The notes under the pieces: generated by a model
The model's input: only the letters and a program-made list of their open reading frames with translations
Database searches by the model: none
What the model was told of the DNA's origin: nothing
NCBI RefSeq assembly: GCF_024139115.2
Contig: NC_085141.1
Coordinates: forward strand, 378,106,995 to 378,170,994
Reading direction: 5' to 3'
DNA: 64,000 nt
From: Armigeres subalbatus
Taxonomy: Eukaryota > Arthropoda > Insecta > Diptera > Culicidae
Program-made: the position numbers and the translations under genes
Shown: positions 20,938-32,358 of the stretch, piece by piece
Position numbering within the stretch: the stretch's first letter is position 1
Layout of the letters: every line of letters starts with the position of its first letter

Positions 20938-21112
20938 TAATCTTTTACCCAGTTTTGCACAGCCTTGCACCAGCAAACTTTTTTTTTTACGAGATTTCTA
21001 TCAAAGTTGCTGAAAATCAGCAAATTATTTGCCGTAAATCAGCTAACAAACGTCATTTTTGCCGGGATTTTTGCCGAGCTGCAGAATTAAAAACTGAGTG
21101 GGTAGCATTCTA

Positions 21113-23130
21113 GGAGGTAAGATTTTTTTCTAATTTCTGTGACTTTGAATCACAACTTTAAAAACTTTCTTCGGAGAAAGCATGCAAGTTGTAGGTTTGG
21201 TTTTTTTACAAGAATCGATAAGGCCGGTACAAATATTTAAAAACTATTATGTTCCCACCGCCCTCGGATTTGTTTTGTCCAAAAATTATATTTCGAGGAG
21301 CAATAAAAAAAATTTCACCTTGACGATTTTTTCAAAAAAAAAAAAATCAAAGGATGTTTCTGTAGAACTCCTAAATGAAATTTCTAAAGAATTCCTGGAA
21401 TTTTGAAGATAATATCCAAAGCTGATTATAGAAAAAAAACAAAAAATTCTAGAGGTCTTCCAATAAATTATTTAATTTCTAGACGATAAAATATTATTAA
21501 TGGATCGTAATGTTTGCAACTGCATAAAGTGAGCAAAGAAAGAATTTAAGCACTCAATGTTATCATATATACATATGCATATTTTCAAAAATAAAAGAAA
21601 ATAAGCTTTATAATATCCATCCCTTTGTAAACCCCATATAAGTGGTATAATCTATTGATCATATTTTGTTATATAAGAAAGCTTAACCGGGGAACAGAGT
21701 CGCACCACAAAACGTCTCCAGAACATACCAAGTGCCGTGAAATATGCTCAATTGATCATGAATTATGATGTATGATTCTTCGCTAGATGGGTTTCAGATC
21801 ACACAAAAATTTGGCCATTTCTCAGAAGAACCAGGCTCCCGGAATGTCACGAAGCTTGACATACACCATTCAGTTACCTCGAAATATACTCTGTTGAGGA
21901 GTTATGATTTTTTGAAGTCAATTTTATTGCATATATAAAAACTATTAAGGTAAGGTTCTCCATCCGCGACCACAATGCCGAAAAAAAAATTAAAAAGATG
22001 TGAGCAGTGAAACTGAATCATCGATTTTCGAAAACCGATTTAGTTTCATCGCTTACCACTTGTAGTATCATAATCATTTATGCATTATTGATCATTAATT
22101 TGAAGACCGTAGTAATAACCATCCTATGAGCTAGACTTCAGGGAAACGTTTCACCATCGTCAGAAGTCCTGTTCTTGTCACTCTTCACAGTTATCGAAAT
22201 CGACATCGTATATGATGATGTTCTCTTGTATTCCTCCAACATGCCACCTAGCAGCCGGATGTTTGCGAAATTCAAATCAACCATCAGAACCCACTCCTGA
22301 ACAACCAGCTATCTAAATTCGTATGTGCTCTACTTTGTCGAATAAATCTTTCAGGTGCCATAAATCGACAAAACAATCTGCTCCGGCAAGTGCAGGTGAG
22401 TGGGGGAGGGGGTCCCTGCTCTATGTTCGTATGCATAAGTAATTTCGAATCGTTCTGACTTATTGATGACTTCGGAGAGGATAACCACCGACTGAAACGG
22501 AGTAAGCCGGAGAGCTCAAACTGCGCACTTCTCGATTGCATATTGATGACTTTATATTTAGCTTCCAACACGAAGCCATCCAGCTCAGGATGGCACATCA
22601 GATGGCCCGGTATACAAATTCTAATCGATTGTTTTCGCTTCTTCGCTTCTATTTCCAGGTACGTTGCTCGGGTTCGATTGGGGATATTTTCGTAAGTACA
22701 GTTTGATTTAAGAGACACAACTTTGAACTCCATGGAGGAGAGTAGCCGTGATGAATAAAACAATATATTTTTCGTCAATCCTACTGAACGAAAATTGCGA
22801 AATAAAAATCGGATAAAATGATGCTTGTTTGAGTGTGCTGAGACAACCAACTAATTTAATGTAAATGCATGTAAATAATACAACTCATCTCCTATTAGTG
22901 GTTTTTCGACCATTTTGTACGTTTTTTCAACACTGCCATGTGGATTATTCTTATGCTTGGACGTCAACTTTTCTTCATCCCCTTGGTAATGCTAAAGTGA
23001 TTGCCAATGGCCACGCGTGATTCATGTAAATTTAATTTGCATATGAGAACAAATTATCGATCTGAAAGGTTAGCACAACTATTAAAGTTCCCACACTTTT
23101 TCAACTGAGGTGATAATTATACTACATGGC
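21113..23130. other. Non-coding DNA, no supported gene
   Basis: AT-rich 21120-21980, then mixed composition. A 188-codon open frame on the minus strand at 22284-22850 has no domain, no orthologous feel and no supporting splice context; I do not call it a gene. Confidence 0.4.
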
Positions 23131-23132
23131 GC

Positions 23133-23205
23133 CTCGAATTCGAAGCACGTACTTCAAAGTAGTAACACTCTTTGCCAGACCACCGGGCTGCGCTACCTTT
23201 GTCAC
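23133..23205 (-). repeat. tRNA-like sequence (SINE head or tRNA pseudogene)
   Basis: On the minus strand, GGTAGCGCAGCCCGGTGG resembles an A box with D-arm start and GCTTCGAATTCGAGGC resembles a B box (GGTTCGAATCC) with two mismatches, about 40 bases apart. The stems do not pair well enough for a working tRNA. No poly-A tail or target duplication was found. Confidence 0.45.
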
Positions 23206-25384
23206 TACTTCAATTACTTGAAGTGGTGAAACCCTTCTATGTGTGCCTATTCAGAGCAATTCGTCACGTGAAGCAATCTCAATCGGTTGTGCCCTAAATG
23301 GAAGATAATTGTTCGGTTAATAATTGTCATAATTACGGGTTTATATTATTCACGTAGCTCCATAGCAATAAAGAGTCCATAAACCGGAGAGCGTGTGACA
23401 GATGGTGGCCTCTGGCTGCTATAAAAAATACCTTTTCAACGCAAGCTAAACTATCAAAAAATTTCCCAACCGTGGGGCCATGCTTCCATCGTCCAAGACC
23501 ATTTTTTGATTGCATCAATTTTACATTTTCGTAAGCATATGCTTGAAATCCTTTCGCCAACAGAGTCATGCTTATGAAGTAACTCTTTTGGAAGCCGCTT
23601 TCTGTCATCATATCCGATTTTTAGGTGAATTTTTGTTAACATAGGATTCAGGTTAAAAAATTGCAAATGTCTCTAAGCTAATGTGAGAGCTCCAGCTTAA
23701 ATTCATTCTAAATGTATGAATCACCATGCAATGTCCTTCAAAACGTTCATGGCGCTCTAAATAATCGGACAAATTAACGCTCCTTCACTATATCAAACAA
23801 TGCCCCATTAAAACGTTCGGCTTTACTTGAGTTGCCGACATGTGAGTGAGTGCTCGTACATTTTTAAATACAGTCAAACAAGATCTAGGGTCTAATTAAA
23901 ATATCATATCGACAAACAACCCAAGTCCCGCCCAACACTCATCGAATCAGGGGCCAAAGCAACGCCATTATTGCGTCGGTTGAATTGATAGACGCCGTTC
24001 CTCCGGGTGACATAATTTGACGCAATCACCACAATAGGAGGCCTCCTTCGGGTGACGACGACGTCGTAATTTTACGTTCCATTAGAGATGCAGGCTCACC
24101 AGCCGGCGGCAGCCTTAAATCGTTCACTTCCAATGTGGGTACCTACCTACTTTGTGTTTGTTTGATATTGGAAGACCTTGATCGCTTTTCTGCTTGATGG
24201 ATACAACCAATATGACGGAGAGGCGAGATTTCAACGCTACTGGTACAGCCAACGGTGTGTGCCAACACTGGCAGCTCTAACGCGGAATCTCAAGAAAGGT
24301 AATTACTTGCACCATCGATAGAGGTGCCCTTATTTGGGTGGATTAGTAGATTAGTCTTCGAAGAACATCAAAGCGAACAAAAACAGAAAATCATCGCCAA
24401 ATTATTATTCGATTATGTTAACTAGGCTACGAAATGACTCGCTTTTTAAATTTGGATCAACTTTGTGATGCTCGAGGTCGAGCCTTCTTTTGTAATTGAG
24501 TTTGTTTTTGTTAACCTCTCGCGGTGGTTGCTTTATCATGACCTCATCAGCTGTGCTTGCAATGATAACTGAATTTGGGATCTTTGGCGAAGATTTTTCG
24601 TGCTGGAAAAATTTAAATGATGATGATAATGATACTACCATCTATTGCAGCAAGGCACCTGCCGATAGCACTGGCCATATCTGACAAATGATTTGATCAT
24701 GATTAGATTATTGTTTGTATTTCATCAAACTCCTGTATGAAGGGCCAAAATGGGTGGGGTGGTTCCATAAGCAGAAACACTTACGCGAATCCACGGGATG
24801 AATAGAGAATCTCCTTCCAGAAGAAAGTTCGACATACAATAATATTATCTAGCCCTCGTTTCCCAGATTGACCCAATAGATGGGGAGAAGAGCCCGCCCT
24901 TTATTCACGAGATGTTAACAACAGACAGTTGGCGATTCCACTCTTCCTATCCAAATCGCTTCAATAGGGTGCCCTGATGGTTATTTTTTATAGTATATAA
25001 TATAGTTTCAATATAATTTGGTAAATATATGTATATAATGGAATTCTCTCACCAAGTTTCAATTCGCATGTCCTGGATGAGGGAGAATCTTTCTTCAACA
25101 CCAGCTAGTTTATGATTAATGCTGTCTTCAGAGATACCAATAGTTTGTCTAGGAATGTCCTGGTTTAAATCGGGGAATACTCAATTACTCATCCTTCTGG
25201 TTCGCAGATTGAAAAATAGACTTCTTGATTTCTCACCTACAAATGTGCTGGAAAAATTTAAGTGTAGCAGAAAAGTAGGAAAGTATTAACACCCAGTGAT
25301 ATTCTTATCTGATGTCAAAAAAAATTTGATTGGTACATGGGAGTTAATAATAAATAAATAAATGCGAATTTTCCTCCCAATCTT
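23206..25384. other. Apparently single-copy non-coding DNA
   Basis: No gene or repeat recognised. Contains moderate-GC stretches around 23940-24300 (GTGACGACGACGTCG) that could be conserved non-coding DNA, but nothing in the sequence proves this. Confidence 0.4.
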
Positions 25385-26620
25385 CATTATTGGGAATTGA
25401 TTGACCAAACGTTGAGGAGGATTCCAGTAATTTTTGAGTGCGGCAGGACTATCGTTACCCACGACTGCAAACCGATGGACGATCCAAATAAGAAGGGATT
25501 TGGGGTAAACAACTGGGAGTCGTCTTCATCCAATGGTATACTAATTAGTGGCCTGGATTACGGTTCATCAATGTGTGGGGACACCGGTGGGTTAAAACCC
25601 CATGTGGTATGCGCCGCAATGCACGCGGCCATCATCCGATCCTTAAAAAATATTCTAGATAATGACTTCCTCAGCTCTGCTAGAACTCCGGAAAAAGGAT
25701 AAGCTGTAGATAATTGCCGGTGTACCTCTTTTTGCAATGACGTTTCGTAAAGCTAGGATACAGGAATAGATACTGAGTGTGTGTGCAATTTCCAAGTGGA
25801 TTGCACGGATGGTCAGGGAGGTTGCTATAAGGACCCAGAATTACTCGATTTTGCGATCAGCGGTTATCAAAATCGTGCCGAAGTAATCCACACCCAGATG
25901 CGTAAACGGACAAGAATAGGCAGCAAGCCGAGATGGCGGCATATCGCTCATAGGTGGTGGTTGGTGAGCGTTTTGGGGTTTTTTCCCCTACCGATTGCTT
26001 AGCGGCCAGCTGACGCCTGTTTAAGACACAATTTGTCTTCTTCGATGGAATTCGGTTCCTGTTCCGGTATTAAGCGATTTAGTATTTGCCACTTGACCGT
26101 ATGTGGCCCAGATCCTGGATTTATCGGAAGAATCATCTATCGCGTTTGCTGCGTTCGAGAGAGCGAAATTAGGAAATATGCTTTGCCTTCCACTATGCGA
26201 ATAATGTTGCTGGCTTGCTTGTCGTATTGGCTGTTATCTAGGTCTATAGACGAAGCCCTACATTCTTTCCGGTAGGTTTTCCTCAACCGCGTCGGAATCT
26301 TGAGCCACCTCATCACGACCCTTATGTCTAATCCACTGTGAAACAATAGACGTCTTCTCAAAATCTTTCCAACTCTTCTAAGCTTCAGAACAGCTCCTCT
26401 ATAAACTTTTGTTTCAAATCCTTCTGCTCCTCATTTTTTGCAACCGTTTTTAATTCCCGTTTGATCTTATATTTCAACAGTCCTATGGGAGTGGGTTTTT
26501 CGCTGGTACCGTTGCCCGAGAATCTTCAAGGAGGCTTCAGCTATATAGCTGTACACACTGACTGGACAACTGATTCAACTGGTTCCGGCTATTCCCTCAG
26601 TAACTTCCACGCATGAATAG
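25385..26620 (-). pseudogene. BEL/Pao-like LTR retrotransposon, integrase relic
   Basis: Minus-strand relic of the pol integrase region. Around 26000-25850 I read PPPMSDMPPSRLAAY, then FTHLGVDYFGT containing the first catalytic Asp, then IRAIHLEIAHTLS and IAKRGTPA, all typical of BEL/Pao. Near 25620-25570 another frame gives TTWGFNPPVSPHIDEP, the WxFNPPxxPHxGGxWE motif in worn form. The second catalytic motif (DNGTNF) is destroyed, and there are several frameshifts and stops. Upstream sequence to 26620 has the basic composition expected of the zinc-binding linker but is hard to align. No LTR was found within the window. Confidence 0.8.
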
Positions 26621-26659
26621 TAGAACCATTCCTCGCACACAACTTACGAACTTTATCGA

Positions 26660-27200
26660 TACGCTATCGATCGCTAAGATACGATATCGTTTGGCCGAAA
26701 CGGTTATTAGTCCGAAAACGGTTTGCCGAAAATGTCGCTCGGCAGAAAGTGAAATAGGTCGAAATAGACATACGGCTGAATTGGTCATTTGTCAGAAAAA
26801 ATCATTCGGCCGAATCGTTAATTTGGCCGAAAATTCCGTTTAAAAAATACGGTTTTTCTTTTTGATTCATTATTGATGCGAATTTTTAGAATTAATAACT
26901 TCTTCTCTCAAAGATGGGTCTTTTATCAAAACAGATCGTACCGCCGAAAATGTTCGTTAGTCGAATATGTAATTTAGTCGAAAATTCCATTTGATCGAAA
27001 TGGTGGATTGGCAGAAATGGATTTGATATTTTTTATTTGTTTTAACGGGTCATATGGCTGAAATATAGTTTGATCAAACAGGTGATATGGACGAAAATGT
27101 CATCGGGTCGAACGCATCATGCGACTGAAAAATGTTAGTTGCTAAACGAATCATATGGCCAAAAATTAAGTTTGGCCGAATTATAGTGAATGTGAAAGCA
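26660..27200. repeat. Decayed tandem repeat with GGCCGAAA core
   Basis: Phrases such as TTTGGCCGAAAA, TTTGCCGAAAATG, TTAGTCGAAAATTCC and TATGGCCAAAAAT recur every ~20-25 bases (about 18 times). It resembles a worn short-unit satellite. A short relative occurs at 47265-47290 (GGCCAAACGGCATTCGGCC). Confidence 0.7.
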
Positions 27201-27973
27201 TAATTTGATTAATAATAATTGGGTCCTAAAGCTCTACCTCATTTTTGGTTGCAAACAATAGTACACGATAGTTAGCCTGATAAAACTGCTCACTCATCAT
27301 AAGAATCAATATTTTACAAACTAAAAATGAAAAAAATGCTCTACACAATTTGAAGGATGGTGTTTCACAATTGCAAGTTAACCTCATAAATTATTCTTAA
27401 ATATAGTCGCGACAACAAAACAAATGTCAACCCTTTTTTTCTATTATTTGTTTGTTGTTGCCCCAAAATGGTTTAGTAGCCTAGAAATTAAAATATATCG
27501 TGAGTGAATCCCGAACAAAATATGACCAGAATATGGGCCTTTTCACGAGACGTTTAAAAACAGCTGATTTTATCGTCAATTGACAGTTCTTCTATGAAAG
27601 TGACAGCTTCGGACTTGCAGGCCTGTTCAGCGGTTGTAAACAAGTGCAGTCTCGGCAGTGTCACATGAAAAGGCCTATTGGCGCTTTGATGTTGCATGAA
27701 AAAGAAGAAGATGAAATATGATAATCGAAAAAATCTCCACGAGAAAGCATATACGAAGAAGTTGTTAAAATTCTTCTCGAAAATTCTAAAAGTAATTTAA
27801 TTAAAAACGGTAAGCAATAGGGGGTTGGACTTTCTTCTACTGTATAATAAACACAATACACCCGGTTCTGTTTTAAACACGGATTTTTTTTACACGGCCG
27901 TGTAATCAAATGTTTGCAAAGTTGTTCCATTTTGCATGATTAGTCGAGAAATCAAAAAAATTTTTTAGACGGA
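27201..27973. other. AT-rich DNA, nothing recognised
   Basis: No gene or repeat with support; ends at the target duplication of the SINE at 27996. Confidence 0.5.
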
Positions 27974-27995
27974 TTTTCGAATTTTCTTTATACGT

Positions 27996-28399
27996 GGTCG
28001 TGGGTTCAATTCCAGGCTCGTCCCTTTCCTACTTTGTATTTCTATCTTAGTTATTTCTGTGTTTCACGTTCTACCAAAACGATTCCTACTGTTATAACCT
28101 TCCACACAATCCCAAAACCTCCCGTGGCACCTATGAGAGGTCGTAGAGTTCTCTGCATCTTTCTTAAGTAGGTGTCCAACTAACCATCCTTCTCCTTCCT
28201 CAGCATTCGCAAGGACGTGGCCAGGACAGATCTTGACTATTGGAAAGTGCAATGCTTCCATCTAAGAGATAGTGATTAGTCCTAAATCAATATCTGTGGT
28301 AACGGATGAAAATTATGTTACTCTCATACAATAGTCTTGGCTTGTACCACCTACGAATTTGTGCGAATTGCTCAATGCTAATGCTAATGCTAATGCTAA
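27996..28399 (+). mobile_element. SINE family 1, 404 bp, with perfect 22-bp target duplication
   Basis: Begins at the B box (GTGGGTTCAATTCC), so the A-box head is missing, and ends in four GCTAAT hexamers. The 22-bp flanks at 27974-27995 and 28400-28421 are identical (they begin TTTTCGAATTTTC and end TTTATACGT). Direct repeats of this length plus a simple tail show LINE-driven insertion. Related copies: 16378+18019 (split), 43597. The family is not the Feilai type; name unknown. Confidence 0.9.
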
Positions 28400-28539
28400 T
28401 TTTCGAATTTTCTTTATACGTCACTTATTGGGGGGTGTGAAAAGAGTGTGATGTAAAGAGATTTTTTTCCTTAATTACTAGTTTTTCTCTTAATTCATTG
28501 ACCTTCATTGGACATACAATTGGATATGCTATTATCACA

Positions 28540-29345
28540 TGTTCTAAGTATTCCAAGAATTCCAAGTTTAGGTTTTCAGGCCTCCACGCATGAACCAACA
28601 ATTATCGGCCTATTTGAAATGGTACTGGTACATGCTTCCAGCATTTGAGCAAAATTTGACATGAATTGAATGCAAGTTCCATTCCAGACCATCCAAGACT
28701 TCCAAGAATTGGAGTGCAGGCCTTAAGACCAATATACGTAACGAAAGATTCATTTACTGCTTGTAGAAATGCGAAATGCTCTTAGAGTTCATTGGACCCA
28801 GACTGGATATAAATTGAATGCTTCGTATTCCGTCCCAGGCCTTCAAAAAATTCTTAGAATCGACATACAGTGAGTGAAAACACATAAAGAAACATCTATT
28901 TGCTCCTTAGCCGTGCGGTAAGACGCGCGGCTACAAAGCAAGACCATGCTGAGGGTGGCTGGGTTCGATTCCCGGTGCCGGTCTAGACAATTTTCGGATT
29001 GGAAATTGTCTCGACTTCCCTGGGCATAAAAGTATCATCGTGTTAGCCTCATGATATTACGAATGCAAAAATGGTAACCTGGCTAAGAAACCTCGCAGTT
29101 AATAACTGTGGAAGTGCTTAATGAACACTAAGCTGCGAGGCGGCTCTGTCCCAGTGTGGGGATGTAATGCTAATAAGAAGAAGAAGAAGAAGAAGAAGAT
29201 TTGCTCCTTTTAGAAATGCAACATGATTTTAGTGATCATTTGAACCAAATTGGATATGAATTGAATGCATATTCCGTTCCAGGACATCCAACAATTTTAG
29301 TACAGGCCTTAAGGTTAATACCCATAACGAAAGATCTATGTACTC
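28540..29345 (+). repeat. ~120-130-bp satellite, array 1
   Basis: Repeating order: GAATTGAATGC, ATTCCGTYCCAG, CATCCAA-AATT, CAGGCCTTAAG, ACGAAAGAT, TGCTCCTTTTAGAAATGC, TCATTTGACC. Copies start near 28550, 28660, 28800 and 29255. It is interrupted by the Feilai SINE at 28909-29198. Array 2 at 31240-32125 is the same satellite in reverse orientation (CTCCAGAGAATTCTTGGATG). Confidence 0.75.
28909..29198 (+). mobile_element. Feilai SINE, full-length-like copy
   Basis: tRNA-related SINE transcribed by RNA polymerase III when active. A-box-like TAGCCGTGCGG at the head, B box GGGTTCGATTCCC at 28971, then the conserved body (ATTTTCGGATTGGAAATTGT, GCATAAAAGTATCATCGTGT, CCTCGCAGTTAATAACTGTG, CTAAGCTGCGAGGCGGCTCT) and a (AAG)n tail. 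The 11-bp target duplication ATTTGCTCCTT lies at 28898-28908 and 29199-29209. The name Feilai comes from memory of the Aedes aegypti family. It sits inside the ~120-bp satellite. Confidence 0.85.
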
Positions 29346-30544
29346 TTTTTAAATCAAATAGGATTTGGTTTCTTGTTTAATTCTTATTCTTGGTTCTATG
29401 AATCGCAAAGAGCACGTGGAAATATCTAATAACCGTTGACGTATGGTCCAATAAATTGTTAGATGCCCTCGAAGGGTTTCTTTTAAGGTATAATTAATTT
29501 GACTCTAGGGAATGAAAAGGGCCTGGACCTTTTAAAAAAAGATAACAGCTAGTTAGGTATGCGTTATGATCTGAAGCGATTAAAAAAGGCTAAACGCTCT
29601 CAAGGATCTGAAAGCCCATACTTCAGCGAATTCGTGCTTGTACTGGGATGCAACAATTGTTCAAGATATATCTTTTTTTTTTCTCTGTATCACAAATGCA
29701 CCAATCATTTTTTAAAGACTGTTTCGTTCAGGGTGGGACGACCCTACGTTGTGTTATTTTTCTGTTGGTTTCCGGGCAGTGAATGAGGAAAACGACTGCT
29801 TCTGAACTGGACTTCTAAATAATTGCCTCCGAGAGACAACGTGCCAGCTCGGAGGTTACTTTCGATACACTGTACGGACATTCATTTCAGAGTCGTCTTT
29901 TATAGGCGACTCTTAGTACGGAAGAATTTACAAACAATATACAATAATTGGGGACGTGCGCACAACATTCAAATTTAAATCTAATTAGATAAGATGCGCG
30001 CCAAAACTGCCAACCGAACGCAGCAACGCGTTCGGGCTGTTGTTGGCACAAAGCACACAAAACTATATCATGAATGGATAGCGGCTACCCACGCTGCTTT
30101 TTTTTGCGCTCTCCTTTCAATGAAACTAAGCAGCAGAAACGACGGCGATGACGATGAGTTGTGTGAAGGTGATTATAGAATGAAGCCAGAAATCGGCCAT
30201 TTTGTAGACCACGTGCTTTTCCAATATTTTTTTCAAGAGCACGAGATGAAAGATCCATAACGTGTATGAGGCTGATATAATGGGAGATCGTTTGCTTAGT
30301 TATGCTGAACAATCATAATTTGAGTTTCGGCACTGTACGAAAACTATTACGCCAGATTTGGGCTTTTGGAAATGGAAATGTATGTAGATAAACGTGTGGT
30401 GAATTTGAAATTCACCACGGGCTTCATTCTATAATCACCTGAACAGAGACTTTTGGTTAAGCGTGGATACATCGTTCAGGACTTGGTTGATCGGGTAGAT
30501 CGCATGTTTTGAACTCCATGACGTTTTGGAGAATTAAAAAGGCG
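29346..30544. other. Non-coding DNA, nothing recognised
   Basis: No domain-bearing open frame. A moderate-GC stretch near 29990-30060 (GCCAACCGAACGCAGCAACG) is not recognisable as any element. Confidence 0.45.
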
Positions 30545-30552
30545 TGTAGTAG

Positions 30553-30835
30553 TTTCCCTTGTCGTAAGACGAGTTTGTACAAACCCATTTAATTCCACCA
30601 CTTAATTGTATCTTGACGGATACGTATTTCGACCTCAACAGTAAGGCCGTCTTCAGTGTCTCGTACTTGACTCGAGACACGTCAAGTACGAGACACTGAA
30701 GACGGCCTTACTGTTGAGGTCGAAATACGAATCCGTCAAGATACAATTAAGGGTGGAATTAAATGGGATTGTACAAACTCGTCTTATGACAAGTGGAGAC
30801 ATTCCACTAAAAAGCTCAAAATAATTTTCTTAACA
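30553..30835 (+). mobile_element. Foldback-type MITE, copy 2 (283 bp, uninterrupted)
   Basis: Nearly perfect inverted arms (GACGAGTTTGTACAAACCC ... GGGATTGTACAAACTCGTC) meeting at CTCGAGACACG near 30670. It shares with copy 1 (7780-8941) the asymmetric right tail CCACTAAAAAGCTCAAAATA. Direct repeat TGTAGTAG flanks it (30545-30552, 30836-30843), 9 bp if one mismatch is allowed. It lacks the extra ~60-bp central hairpin present in copy 1. Confidence 0.9.
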
Positions 30836-30843
30836 TGTAGTAG

Positions 30844-31239
30844 CTTGTGAAAGTAATGAGTGAAATCTTATCGGCTCAATAGACCTGCTGAGATGTTTAG
30901 CGCTGCACGAATACATCATTCAGGGCTTGGTTGATCGGGTACATCGTATGTTCTGAACTGCGTTTTGGAGACCCTGAAATAGGTTACGTTAATTCAAAAC
31001 TCGATAATTTCATGTCTTATGATTACATAAATATTTTTGGACATATTCTCAGCTTTGGACATTTTGTTTCTAGAGATATTTTCTTATGCATTCGAGGATA
31101 TGTACTCCAGAACAGTTTGGACGGCCTAGGACATCCGAAAAAAATATTTCAACACCTTTTTAGTTCTTTCTATACTAGTTTTGGCAGGATCGAGCGGAAA
31201 AACCCAAATCTGTACGTTAAATCCATGTAAAAGAAGTAA
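30844..31239. other. Non-coding DNA, nothing recognised
   Basis: An open stretch at 30931-31230 has no recognisable domain and leads into the satellite at 31240. Confidence 0.4.
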
Positions 31240-32150
31240 AGTGATGTGCTCCAGAGATTTCTTGGATGACTTGAAAATAAACGTTTGCGGAAGGGCTAAA
31301 CAATTTGACTATATGAATCAAAATGGGCATAAACCATTCTTAAAAATGAAAAATGTCCCTTTTGTTACGCGTATAGACCTATACTCCAGGGAATTCTTGG
31401 ATGACCCGGAAAGGAACAATTAGTCGGGGTTCTACCAAAACACATCAAGCGCCAATACAAAATTGCCCATTGTCTCGCACAAGTTTTCGCGAGGCAGATC
31501 GAATTAAAAACAAATCATATCGGATATTTTTCCTCCCAATAAGTGTACGAATGGATTGATATGAATTCATTTCAGCTTTCATTCTACTAACAGAATAAAA
31601 CAAGTTATTCAAAAAAGCTCTTGGTGTGGTTTCGTTGAACCCCAACCAGTTAGTAAACGCGTGTTGATTGAAAAATATATAATCCATAAAATAAGGCGTG
31701 TAGACCTTAAGGCTATTACTCCAGATAATTCTTGGATGACCTGGAAAGGAACAGTTATTGAAGGCGAATCCAATTTCAATCATTTTCAAACAGATATAAC
31801 AGCCCTTTGGCTACGCGTGCAGCCTTTAAGACCTTTATTTCAGGGAATTCTTGGAGAACTTACAGTTGGACTTACAAATTAACAGTTGTTGAAGGCATAT
31901 CCAATTTAGAAATAGAATAAATTTTCTGGTTACGCGTTTAGTACTCAAGGCGTATACTCCAGAGAATTCTTGGATGACCTGTAACGGAACAGCTATTGAA
32001 GGCATATCCAATTTGGCTCAATGGATCAGTACCAGTTTTAAGAAGAGATATCAGCTCTTTGGTTACGCGTGTAGACTCCAGAGAATTCTTGGATGACCTG
32101 GAATGAAACACTTGTTGAAGGCAAATGTTGAAGATGCAAAATAACTACTT
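31240..32150 (-). repeat. ~120-bp satellite, array 2 (reverse of array 1)
   Basis: The core CTCCAGAGAATTCTTGGATG with variants occurs at about 31248, 31383, 31720, 31838, 31955 and 32073, followed by ACCTGGAAAGGAACAG, TTGAAGGC, ATCCAATTT and GGTTACGCGTGTAG. Spacing of the last four is 117-118 bases. Relative to the array at 28540 it is inverted, with 30553-30835 and ~1.9 kb of other DNA between. Confidence 0.85.
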
Positions 32151-32196
32151 AGTTTTTTTTTTGGGTTTCTAAGATGTCTTCTTATAGGTTTACTTA

Positions 32197-32358
32197 GGGA
32201 AGATCCATAAAGTACGTCACGCAAAATTTGTCAATTTTCAACCCCACCCCCCTTCGTCACATTTTTTGTATTAAAACTCTAAATTTTTTGTATGAGTCGT
32301 CACGCTGCTCGGAACCCCCCCTTCCCCCAGGAGCGTGACGTACTTTGTGGATGGCCCC
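32197..32358. mobile_element. 162-bp PIF/Harbinger-like MITE
   Basis: TIRs GGGAAGATCCATAAAGTACG and the complement of GTACTTTGTGGATGGCCCC; inner arms TACGTCACGC / GCGTGACGTAC. Direct repeat TTA on both sides (32194-32196, 32359-32361), the 3-bp TWA target typical of PIF/Harbinger. GGCCATCCACAAAGTACGTCA termini are common in mosquito and other insect genomes (memory). Confidence 0.85.

Larger units (their letters stand above)
19680..21112 (+). mobile_element. MITE family R2, copy 1, split by 1.23-kb insert
   Basis: Left part GGGGATCTCAGCAAAATGT (19686) and right part ATCTTTTACCCAGTTTTGCA (20940) join to match the intact copy at 35378 (GGGATCTCAGCTAAATTGTC, AACTTTTACCGAG). Downstream shared blocks are CAGCAAAC, GAGATTTCTATCAAA, GCTGAAAATCAGCAAAT, TTTGCCG, CAGCAGAA/CTGCAGAA and AAAAACTGAGTG. 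No coding region. Confidence 0.8.

Noticed and set aside
22284..22850. 188-codon minus-strand open frame as a host gene
   Set aside because: No recognisable domain, no signal or membrane segment, no supporting splice or conservation evidence; length is within what chance allows here.
28971..28985. Independent tRNA gene at the Feilai B box
   Set aside because: The B box belongs to the SINE, which has its own tail and target duplication.
31240..32150. CRISPR-like array of direct repeats
   Set aside because: Units are ~118 bp, fully tandem without unique spacers, and the genome is eukaryotic.
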